From contig CAZFER010000029.1 in assembly GCA_964517495.1 (NCBI GenBank), positions 1 to 64,000 on the forward strand: 64,000 bases of DNA, in the 5' to 3' direction. This DNA is from CAZFER01 sp964517495 (GTDB lineage: Bacteria; Hinthialibacterota; Hinthialibacteria; Hinthialibacterales; Hinthialibacteraceae). A program made the translations under genes and the position numbers. Below the pieces are notes generated by a model that saw only the letters and a list, made by a program, of their open reading frames with translations, did not search any database and was not told the DNA's origin. Shown here piece after piece: positions 27,245 through 35,512 of this stretch (positions within the stretch are counted from its first letter, which is position 1; each line of letters begins with the position of its first letter).

Positions 27245-27465
27245 ATTTCAATACCTCGAAAAATTTGGTTATCTATTATTCCAAAATACCACTCTTAATT
27301 CTTGTTTAATAAAGGATTTACGCCTATCCTTGTCTGGTATATCCACCACCGATTGCGGTTGGTAATTCCATCTACATAAAAATCAATGTTGTTTTGAAAA
27401 TTGATCAGGTGTAGCGTGTCAACCATATGAAGAAATAGTTGTGTGTAACCTGAAATCGACCCTAC

Positions 27466-27523
27466 GATTCCTCCCCCAATTAAATGGGGAAGGTAGGAGG
27501 GGGTTAGCTGAGTACTTACGATC
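27466..27523. repeat. Interspersed repeat, copy 2
   Basis: CCTCCCCCAATTAAATGGGG, then GGTAGGAGGGGGTTAGCTGA and GTACTTACGAT, shares its blocks and their order with copy 1 (1915-2050). It ends 13 bp before the start of the GT39 fusion gene. The rest of the gap from 27245 holds no gene; a minus-strand frame of 87 codons there has no support. Confidence 0.65.
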
Positions 27524-27535
27524 AGGTAATAAACC

Positions 27536-29722
27536 ATGAAACGATTGGTAGATTTCATATGCAGGGAACCGATCCTTACTCTGCTCCTGGTTCTAGGTTT
27601 GGGATTGCGGTTGTCACAGTTATTCGATCCCCTCGTGGATGCGGATTCATTTCGTCAATGTGCCACCGCATCAATTGCCAAAAACTATTATGAATATGGT
27701 TATCACCTTTTTAATCCCAGAATAACCGGTTGGGGAACCATTGATGAACCCGGGCTATGGCCCAATGAATTTCCCCTTTATCCCTATGTGATTTCCATCT
27801 TCTATCAAATTTTTGGTGTCCACGAATGGTTTGGGCGGTTATTAACCGCGCTCTTTAGCGTGGCAGGAGCATACGCCTTATATATAATTGTCAAATACCT
27901 GGATAACGAAACCACTGGCAAGTTTGCCGCCTTATGGTATGTCATCGCCCCACAGGCGATTTATCATGGGCGCTGTTTTCACCGGCACCCCATTGCCATT
28001 TCGTTAATGCTAATGGCCATCGCAGCATATATCATGTGGCTGCATAAACCCAAGTGGGCTTACTATAACATGATGATTGCCTTTGTAGCCATTGCCCTCT
28101 TGATGATGCCACCCTTAATCATATTTGCGATTCCCTTTTTGGGGGTGAATTCAACCATCAAAAAGCGAATCTTTTTTCTGGATTGGAAAGTGCTGCTGGC
28201 CATCATAATCTCCCTCATACCTGCCTATTTTTGGTATCGTTGGGCCATCCAACAGCATGGTTCCTTCAGTTTGCAATCCAGTGGACGCGAAACCTTTCGC
28301 AATTGGACCAGCCTGGCCTATTACGGCTATTGGTGGAAATATGATATGTTCCGTAAGGTATGGTGGGCCTTATGGCAATATACCCTTGGGCCGATCGGGC
28401 TTATTTTTGGACTGGTGGGGATAGGCATACGGCGTGAGAAATCTTCATTGATTCCACTGGTATGGGTTGTGACCATCATTCTCTACTATATGTTTGATAT
28501 TCATCCCATCGCGGTCGACACCCATTATGTCTACTTTTTGCTCATCCTACCACCTATGGCGTGGGGAGCAGGACGGTTCATGAATTTAATCTGGCTTAAT
28601 GCCAGCCAGCAGTCCCTCTATTTTGGAACATCTCTACGAATCATATTGGTTGGACTGATTGTATTTGGAACAATTTTTCATTGGGACAAAATGTTCCGCT
28701 CCTGGTACAAGACTAAAGAAAATTACATCAAAGCGGCTGAGCAGATCAAAAATCATACCACCAAACACAGCCGGGTGGTGATGGACCGATTTGAACCAGC
28801 GATCCTCTACTATTCCCACCGAAAAGGATTATGTAAAAATCCACCCGATATTACCAAAGAAAACATCATCCGCTGGGAAAAAGAAGGCGCCACTCATCTG
28901 GCCATCGTCAATATCAGGGAATTTCTTGACAATATGGATCTGCGCTTTCACCTCAAAGCGACTGCCCGAAATGTGATGATTGATAATAACATCCGTTTGT
29001 ATGAGCTGAATTATTATAATCACAGCATCCTCAAAACGGAAACCAAGGAATATCAATCCTTAACCGTACGTTTGCCTTCCCTACCCTATAATGCACATCT
29101 GTTGGATATGGTCCAAGTCAAAATCGATACCCACGCGGCAGAATCTATAAAATCGGAAGATACAATCCTTAGCGTTACCCATTGGAACATGGCTCAAAAG
29201 CCCTTTTACATCTCCCGCACACCAATCACCAAGGCTCAATGGTATTCCATGATGGATCAATCCCAACTAAAAATCCTCGCCGATCCCAATGAACCCATTA
29301 CCAACATATCCTGGGAAGAATGCCAGACGTTTATCGATAAACTTAACCAACACGAACAAGGCACCTACCGCCTCCCCACCGCCGCCGAACTCGTCTATGC
29401 ATGCAAGCAATTTCCAGATGAAAAAGTAATTTCCACATCTGATGAATCCCAGCAAAACAGAACCGGTATCCTTTTCACCTTTAATCCAAATTTAAGCGAA
29501 TGGACAAAAACCCCAAACGTCAACCCTCAAAATCAAGAGAAGAGCCAAGAAACACAAGAAACTTCCTCTACTCAACCTGACTCTCCCCCCAAACAGACAA
29601 AATACGCCGTTTTCACTCCCATAAAAGATGAACAAACACCCCATAACACTAAGTTTACGTTCTCATCCGAGGACACCCAAACAAATGATCTGACATTTCG
29701 AGTGATAAAAATCATCGATTGA
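27536..29722 (+). CDS. GT39-like membrane glycosyltransferase fused to an FGE-like domain
   Basis: A 728-aa protein. Residues 1-about 400 are a GT39/ArnT-like GT-C enzyme: about ten membrane spans and, after the first, LVDADSFRQCATASIAKNYY with the catalytic-type acidic residue of this fold. These enzymes move sugars from lipid carriers onto proteins or lipids outside the cytoplasmic membrane. Residues about 400-530 form a soluble domain. Residues about 541-728 match a formylglycine-generating-enzyme-like (SUMF1) domain: FYISRTPITKAQWYSMM, PITNISWEECQTFIDKL, TYRLPTAAELVYACK and NLSEWTKT. The SUMF1 part looks short, without the usual conserved end. The combination is unusual. Repeat copy 2 lies just upstream. 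Confidence 0.78.
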   Translation: MKRLVDFICREPILTLLLVLGLGLRLSQLFDPLVDADSFRQCATASIAKNYYEYGYHLFNPRITGWGTIDEPGLWPNEFPLYPYVISIFYQIFGVHEWFGRLLTALFSVAGAYALYIIVKYLDNETTGKFAALWYVIAPQAIYHGRCFHRHPIAISLMLMAIAAYIMWLHKPKWAYYNMMIAFVAIALLMMPPLIIFAIPFLGVNSTIKKRIFFLDWKVLLAIIISLIPAYFWYRWAIQQHGSFSLQSSGRETFRNWTSLAYYGYWWKYDMFRKVWWALWQYTLGPIGLIFGLVGIGIRREKSSLIPLVWVVTIILYYMFDIHPIAVDTHYVYFLLILPPMAWGAGRFMNLIWLNASQQSLYFGTSLRIILVGLIVFGTIFHWDKMFRSWYKTKENYIKAAEQIKNHTTKHSRVVMDRFEPAILYYSHRKGLCKNPPDITKENIIRWEKEGATHLAIVNIREFLDNMDLRFHLKATARNVMIDNNIRLYELNYYNHSILKTETKEYQSLTVRLPSLPYNAHLLDMVQVKIDTHAAESIKSEDTILSVTHWNMAQKPFYISRTPITKAQWYSMMDQSQLKILADPNEPITNISWEECQTFIDKLNQHEQGTYRLPTAAELVYACKQFPDEKVISTSDESQQNRTGILFTFNPNLSEWTKTPNVNPQNQEKSQETQETSSTQPDSPPKQTKYAVFTPIKDEQTPHNTKFTFSSEDTQTNDLTFRVIKIID

Positions 29723-29766
29723 TATACCGTATCCCCCCAAAAAAACAACTTTTTTCACTTCCCCTA

Positions 29767-29813
29767 TTGACAACACCCTACTAGGCACCTAGTATCTACT
29801 AGACACTTAGTAG
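29767..29813 (+). promoter_or_regulatory. BlaI-type operators overlapping a promoter
   Basis: TTGACA (29767-29772), 17-bp spacer, TAGTAT (29790-29795). Two dyads overlap the -10 and start region: TACTAGG-CA-CCTAGTA (29779-29794, perfect) and TACTAGA-CA-CTTAGTA (29797-29812, near copy). TACTA/TAGTA dyads are the kind of site bound by BlaI/MecI repressors, so the gene that follows probably represses itself and the M56 sensor gene. Confidence 0.75.
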
Positions 29814-29831
29814 CGCGGAAAGGAACAACCC

Positions 29832-30221
29832 ATGAAAAAAAATGAACCCTCTAACCTGGAATTGCAGGTCCTCTCGGTCCTGTGGGATCGTGGCCCGTCC
29901 AGCGCGCGTGAGGTTTTGGAGGCCATGCCCGACAAGAAAAACCGGGCCTACACCACGGTATTGTCGGTCTTGCAAACCCTTGAAAAAAAGAAACTGGTCA
30001 ATCACAAAACCAAAGGCAATGCCAATATCTACTCACCCAAAGTGGAGAAACGAAAAGTCCTTCGCCCCATCCTGCGCAATTGGGTAAACAATGTCTTTGG
30101 AGGCAAACCCTCTGAAGCCATGCTTTACCTGCTCGAAGAAACCGAAGTCAACGAAAATGAATTAAAGGAAATCCAGCAATTGGTATCCAACTTCGAAAAA
30201 GAAGAAACCGAAAAGGCTTAA
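29832..30221 (+). CDS. blaI: BlaI/MecI/CopY-family repressor
   Basis: A 129-aa winged-helix repressor. The DNA-binding core is LELQVLSVLWDRGPSSAREV, then AYTTVLSVLQTLEKKKLVNH (recognition helix). The C-terminal helices (GGKPSEAMLYLLEETEVNEN) mediate dimerisation. In the known systems the partner sensor, an M56 metalloprotease, inactivates it after signal detection. Here the M56 gene follows after 13 bp, so the pair is a BlaI-BlaR1-like module. AAAGGAACAA is a reasonable ribosome site. Confidence 0.93.
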   Translation: MKKNEPSNLELQVLSVLWDRGPSSAREVLEAMPDKKNRAYTTVLSVLQTLEKKKLVNHKTKGNANIYSPKVEKRKVLRPILRNWVNNVFGGKPSEAMLYLLEETEVNENELKEIQQLVSNFEKEETEKA

Positions 30222-30234
30222 AAGGATAAATATC

Positions 30235-33200
30235 ATGGAAAACTTAACCAATCTCATGGCATCCGATCAGTGGTTTATATTCGTAAAAATGCTCCTCCAT
30301 TCCCTCTGGCAAGCAGCCCTGGCCGCCGTCCTGCTTTATGTGTTGTTAAAGTTCATCCCGGTCCGTTACTATACATCCCGCTATGGTCTATCCCTCGCCG
30401 CCTTGCTTGTGGTCGTCTTCAGCTGCTTTGTCACCTGGTCAATTCTGGCCTTGCACGAAAATCCCAATGGCTTGGAAAATAAGGCCGATAGTGTAGTTGC
30501 ATTTATTGATAAAGAACCGGCTATAGAACCTTATAATGAATCTCTTCATTCGCCTAAACACGCATCGGATAAACCCACACCCATCAGTGCGCAAACCAGC
30601 CAAAATACTCAAAATTCAAAAGGATGGCTGATCGGAATCGGCGTTTTTTGGCTTGTAGGAACATGCTTCATGTTTGGACGCTTGATTCTCAACATGGTCA
30701 ATGTTCATCGCTACGCCAGCCAGTGCCAATATACACATGATACCCAAATTAACCACACCATCGCAACGCTAAAAAAAATACTGCACGTAAACCGCCCCAT
30801 AAAAGTGGCCGCAGGCGATGATATCCACTCACCAGCAGTCTTAGGAATAATTTACCCCGTGATCATTATCCCCACATCTTTGATATCAGGAATTCCTCCC
30901 AACGATCTGCGCATGATCCTCGCCCATGAAATGATCCACATCCGTCGTTTCGATTACCTCATCAACCTGTTCCAAATGGTTATCGAATCCTTCCTCTTTT
31001 TTAATCCCGCCATTTGGTGGATCAACCGGCAAATTCGCCTCGAACGTGAAGCCTCCTGCGATTCATCAGTGATTGACGCCTTGGGAGAGCGAAAACACTA
31101 TCTTACCACTCTAAAAAAGGTCGTTGATACCCTTGTGTTAAACACCCCCACTCTTCAATCCATACCCGCCATGAACGGAAAAGGCTCATCCTTCGATCTG
31201 GTTGAGCGTTTCCGCCGCATCGTCGCCCCAGACCGGAATGTCAATCCCCGGATTTCATGGATGAGTTTTACGGGATACCTTCTCCTCATGTTTTTCGTCT
31301 TGGCCTGCTTTCAAGAAGGTGCCGATCTCGCTGTCAAAGAAACCTCAAAAATGCTCAACAAAGAGCAGATGGATAAAATGACCAAAATCGAAGAAAGCCA
31401 CGGCGGAATCCCCGACCGCGAATACACCGAAAAAGATAAAATCACGGTGATCGGCAGTGTCAAAACCGCGGACGGCTCAGCATTGCCAAAAGATCTTTAC
31501 GTCACTCTCCGAAGCCACCGCCCCAGTTACGGAGCAACCTATAGCACCGATATAAAAAACGGAACATTTACTCATAAAGTCGAATACGGAAAGGTGTATG
31601 TGGGTGCCAGAGCCGAAGGATACGCCATTCAAATCAAAGGTCCCTACCAAACCAAACCCGGTGGAACCATTGAAGGTGTTGATATCGTGCTTGATCAAGG
31701 CTTTGAGGCCAATGTCCAATTTATCAATCAAGCAGGAAATCCCATTGCCGATGTCAGCGTGGAAACACAAGTATGGGTTAAAAACTCCACCTTCGGCCCG
31801 AAAGAAGAATGGACTGCTAACGAACAAGGAATTATAACCATTGAGCGTTTAGCCTCCCATCCCATTCGTATCGATGTATGGGCACCCGGCTATGAATACG
31901 ATCGGAAAGAACTGGAACTCAGTCCTAATGAAACTTATACATGGGAACTTACACCCACCGAAATAACCACTGGCCAGATTGTCACCAAAGAAGGCCAACC
32001 AGTGGCCAATGCCGAAATTTGCATGCTTCATCAGGCTGGTCCTTACCAAATGAGCCATGATCCCGACTATGCCAGAACGCTTGCTACAACAGACAATGAA
32101 GGAAACTTTACTCTATCAAGTTTGCGCGATGATACGGTCTACACCCTGCTAGTCAAAGCAGAAAACCGTGAACGCGCCTTCTTCCATCAGGTACTAGCAG
32201 GCGACAAGGATTTGCATATCGAACTTGGCCCGGAAATTTACGTGAAAGGAAAAGTNNNNNNNNNNNNNNNNNNNNNNNNNNNNNNNNNNNNNNNNNNNNN
32301 NNNNNNNNNNNNNNNNNNNNNNNNNNNNNNNNNNNNNNNNNNNNNNNNNNNNNNNTATCTCCCCAAAAAGAAGAAATCCCATCCGCCACCTGCACGGTCA
32401 TCTTCCGTTTTGATCTTCCAGAAGGGGCCGCCCCACCAACCGGTTCATTGAGTATTCACTATTTAAAGAAACGTGGAGATAGAAAAGCGCTTTATCCTCG
32501 GGAGATTCCTATCGAAAACGGCGAAGCCCGAACCATCATTCCTGTACCCGGCAAAGTCAAATACCAGGCCAAATCCACTGTGGGTTATTGGTTCAAGGAA
32601 TCCGATGAAATCGAAGTGCCCAAAAGCAACCTCCCCTTCTTAGTGACCATCCCCGCCACTCCCGCCGGATCAATTTACGGCCAGCTGATTGGCCACGATG
32701 ATCAACCCGTCTCAAACATATCCATCACGCCTGTGGTGGTAGAAAAACCTTCAGATGTGGATAATAACTTTATTCTGCTCAATGCCGGTTTCAAAACCGA
32801 TGAAAATGGCAAGTTTCACATCCGGCCGTTGCCCATGGGAGGTACTTATGCGGTTGTCGCTCATCAAAATAACCGTATTGCAGTAAGCGAAACATGGAGC
32901 GTCGAAGAAGAAAATCCCACCCACGAATGTCAACTCAAATTCGTCGAGGGTGTCCCCTTTGGAGGAAAGCTGCTTGATCAAAACAACCAGCCAGTTTCAG
33001 GGATGGAAGTCAAAGCCAGTTTCGACACCACCTATCACCATTCAATTGGCTTGAAAAGCGTCTATTCTGACAAAAATGGTATATTTCGATTTGAGAATTT
33101 AAATCCATCGTTGCCCGGTGTCTATGAATTAAAAATCCAAAGCCGCCGTAATTATTGTCCCACAAACCGGACTTTTGTCCCCACTCAACAAAACATGACC

Positions 33201-33512
33201 ATACAATTGGAAAAAGGAAAAACCGTAAGCGGTAAAGTGGTTGAAAATAACACCGGTTACCCCATCCCGGGTGTTGAACTTTGGGTATCTCCTTCTCCTT
33301 ATGATGGGCGTCTACCCTGCTATGCCGAACGTGTCACCAATGAAAAAGGCGAATTCCACTTCAGCAATTTAAGCCCAGGGAATTATCGCCTTCATGTACG
33401 ATCAGCCAATTTGGTTACACCAGTCGAGATAACCAGCGGCCAGCAAAATAAGGTAACATTGGTCGTCACTATTCCCGAATGGAGCGACCTAAAGCCCATC
33501 AAACCGGATTGA
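30235..33512 (+). CDS. M56 (BlaR1-like) membrane metalloprotease with carboxypeptidase-regulatory-like repeats, interrupted by an assembly gap
   Basis: The gene is cut by 100 Ns (32256-32355). Before the gap: four membrane spans (HSLWQAALAAVLLYVLLKF, YGLSLAALLVVVFSCFVTW, WLIGIGVFWLVGTCFMF, YLLLMFFVLACF) and the M56 zinc site LAHEMIHIRRFDYLINLF (HExxH, about residues 230-234), with LEREASCDSSV. After residue 390 come repeated carboxypeptidase-regulatory / Ig-like beta-sandwiches (VIGSVKTADGSALPKD, TGQIVTKEGQPVANAEIC). After the gap the same type resumes (GSIYGQLIGHDDQPVSNISI, GKVVENNTGYPIPGVEL). The frames before and after differ, so a single protein requires a true gap of 2 mod 3. Likely senses a wall or envelope signal and cleaves BlaI. 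Confidence 0.75.
32256..32355. other. Assembly gap (100 N)
   Basis: Exactly 100 N, the usual filler for a scaffold gap of unknown length, falling in the repeated beta-sandwich part of the M56 gene. Near-identical repeats there may have broken the assembly. Confidence 0.98.
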
Positions 33513-33555
33513 TAGTTATAAATCCTGTCTATTGAAAAGGAGGAAAATTTGATCC

Positions 33556-34635
33556 ATGAAAACCACATACTCTTTCAAGTTTTCTCAATTTGTTTTAACC
33601 TTGGGAATATTCATTTTTATTCCCCTCTGGGAAAGTATGGGAGGCACCGTGAACATCGAAAAAACAACCTACAAAGGCTGGGAAAAATGCTATCGCATGA
33701 CGAATGAAGAGGTGGAACTGATCGTGGTTGCCGACATGGGCCCGCGAATCGTCTATCTGGGATTGGCCGGTGGAGAGAACCTATTTTACCTCGATGAAAA
33801 AGACTTGGGCCTGAAGGAAGCGGAAGAATGGCACTTGATCGGAGGCCACCGCTTTTGGATCGCTCCCGAGTTGGAGGAATTTACCTATTACCCCGATATG
33901 GATGAAGTTAATGTGGAAGTTGAAAAAAATCGCATTACCTTAACGGCTCCACCTGAAATATTGGATGACAACATTCGTGAACAAGGCCTATCCTTTAATG
34001 AAATCGAAAAGCGGCTATACGAGCCCGATTTTCGAAAAGCCTTGCGCGTCCAAAAACAGATGATCATCACCATGATGGATGATGGTGAAATTATCGTTGA
34101 ACACCGCGCAACAAACCGCGGAGTGGACCATATCGAAATGGCTCCCTGGGCTTTGACGGTTATGCAAAAAGGTGGGTTTGTCATTGTTCCCAATCCGCCC
34201 TATGCGCCACACGGTCCCGGCCATTTTCTACCTGAGCGTTCATTAATTACCTGGAGCTACACCGACCTGCGTGATCCCCGCTTGACCTATATGGAGAAAT
34301 ACATCACCCTCCAGCAAGACAGCAGCTTTGATAAGCCCATTAAACTGGGGATTTCCGATCCACAAGGATGGGTGGCTACTGCCGTGAATGACGTTTTGTT
34401 TGTCAAAACCCTGGATTATTTCCCTGAAGAACCATACCCCGATTTAGGCAGTTCAGTTGAGCTCTTCACCAATCCGGATATCCTCGAGGTGGAATCACTC
34501 GGCCCCGAAGTGATCTTGAAACCGAATGACACAACCGCCCATGTTGAACATTGGCAATTGTTTAAAGCAAGCGATATCACCAATGACGAACAGAGCATTG
34601 ATCAAACCCTAAGCAAGTTAGGAATCATAGATTAA
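33556..34635 (+). CDS. Secreted DUF4380-like protein
   Basis: A 359-aa exported protein. AAGGAGG lies 12 nt before the ATG; signal segment FVLTLGIFIFIPLWES. Motifs ELIVVADMGPRIVYLGL, GGHRFWIAPELEEFTYYPD and RATNRGVDHIEMAPWALTVM fit the DUF4380 family, which has a galactose-mutarotase-like beta-sandwich fold. No known activity. It stands between the M56 gene and the third repeat element. Confidence 0.72.
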   Translation: MKTTYSFKFSQFVLTLGIFIFIPLWESMGGTVNIEKTTYKGWEKCYRMTNEEVELIVVADMGPRIVYLGLAGGENLFYLDEKDLGLKEAEEWHLIGGHRFWIAPELEEFTYYPDMDEVNVEVEKNRITLTAPPEILDDNIREQGLSFNEIEKRLYEPDFRKALRVQKQMIITMMDDGEIIVEHRATNRGVDHIEMAPWALTVMQKGGFVIVPNPPYAPHGPGHFLPERSLITWSYTDLRDPRLTYMEKYITLQQDSSFDKPIKLGISDPQGWVATAVNDVLFVKTLDYFPEEPYPDLGSSVELFTNPDILEVESLGPEVILKPNDTTAHVEHWQLFKASDITNDEQSIDQTLSKLGIID

Positions 34636-34647
34636 TTGGAATTACCC

Positions 34648-34770
34648 CCATTTCCCACAAATAGCAACAAGGGGTAGCAACCCCTTGTTGCGTAAGGGGA
34701 ATCGTAAGTGATCAGCCGTTTGAAGTACCATTCCCCCCCCAAGACTGGAAGGGGCAGGTAGGGTTTATAT
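34648..34770. repeat. Interspersed repeat, copy 3 (inverted)
   Basis: It contains the hairpin GCAACAAGGGG / CCCCTTGTTGC (34664-34691, no T-run) and ATCGTAAGTGATCAGCCGTT (34701-34720), the reverse complement of the AACGGCTGATCACTTACGAT-type core seen in copies 1 and 2. C-runs and GGTAGGG flank it. It sits between the DUF4380 gene and the DUF218 gene. Confidence 0.55.
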
Positions 34771-34805
34771 GAAAACATTGGAAAAATACCTTGTTTAAGC
34801 ATAAT

Positions 34806-35504
34806 ATGATAAAACTATTTCCCCGATCTTCTTCCCAAAAAGGTGACTCCCAAACAATTTGGTTGAAACGAATTAAACGATGGTTTATAGTTTTCATGGT
34901 TTTTGCCATGATGATGCTGATGTTGATTATCATCCATCAACCGATATTACTTGCATTGGGGAAGAATCTTATACATCAATCATCCCTAAAAAAATGTGAT
35001 GTTATTACGGTATTGGGAGGTGATCCGATTGTCCGGGTGAAAAAAGCCGCACAGCTTTTTCATGAAGGCCTGGCGAATGAGATACTGCTCTGTGTGCCTA
35101 TCTCCACACCCGATGATGTTCCCTATCGAGACATCATCTTAATGGAAGGCCGAATAACCAAAGGGATATTGAAACATAACAATGTTCCTGAAGATCGACT
35201 TCATTGGAGCAATGAAGCCTTTTACAGCACCTATTCTGAAGCGGAATATGTAAAAAAATGGATGCTGGATAACAATAAGAAAAGCATCATTATTGTTTCC
35301 GGCCAGTTTCATTCCAGCCGGGCTTACTGGACCTTTGAACGCATGTTCGAAGATACGGACTGTCAACTTTACATTGACTATTCTCCCAATCCTGAATATT
35401 CAGAATCCGATTGGTGGCGGCATGAACAAGGTGTCATTGATGTACAGAATGAATATTTGAAATGGGGATTCTACCTTTATCATGGTTTGATTTTGGGACG
35501 TTAG
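34806..35504 (+). CDS. DUF218 (YdcF/SanA-like) membrane protein
   Basis: About 232 aa. A TTG start at 34791 is possible, but the ATG at 34806 is preferred; no strong ribosome site is seen. The N-terminus has one membrane span (WFIVFMVFAMMMLMLIIIHQ). The DUF218 domain follows: CDVITVLGGDPIVRVKKAAQ, HEGLANEILLCVP, NEAFYSTYSEAEYVKKWM and IIIVSGQFHSSRAYWTFERM, with the conserved Ser/His/Arg of this Rossmann-like family. Members (SanA, ElyC) affect envelope integrity, and the molecular activity is not established. Confidence 0.8.
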   Translation: MIKLFPRSSSQKGDSQTIWLKRIKRWFIVFMVFAMMMLMLIIIHQPILLALGKNLIHQSSLKKCDVITVLGGDPIVRVKKAAQLFHEGLANEILLCVPISTPDDVPYRDIILMEGRITKGILKHNNVPEDRLHWSNEAFYSTYSEAEYVKKWMLDNNKKSIIIVSGQFHSSRAYWTFERMFEDTDCQLYIDYSPNPEYSESDWWRHEQGVIDVQNEYLKWGFYLYHGLILGR

Positions 35505-35512
35505 GTGTGTTT

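Noticed and set aside
34664..34691. 11-bp hairpin after the DUF4380 gene as a terminator
   Set aside because: No T-run on either side, and it is embedded in the interspersed repeat.
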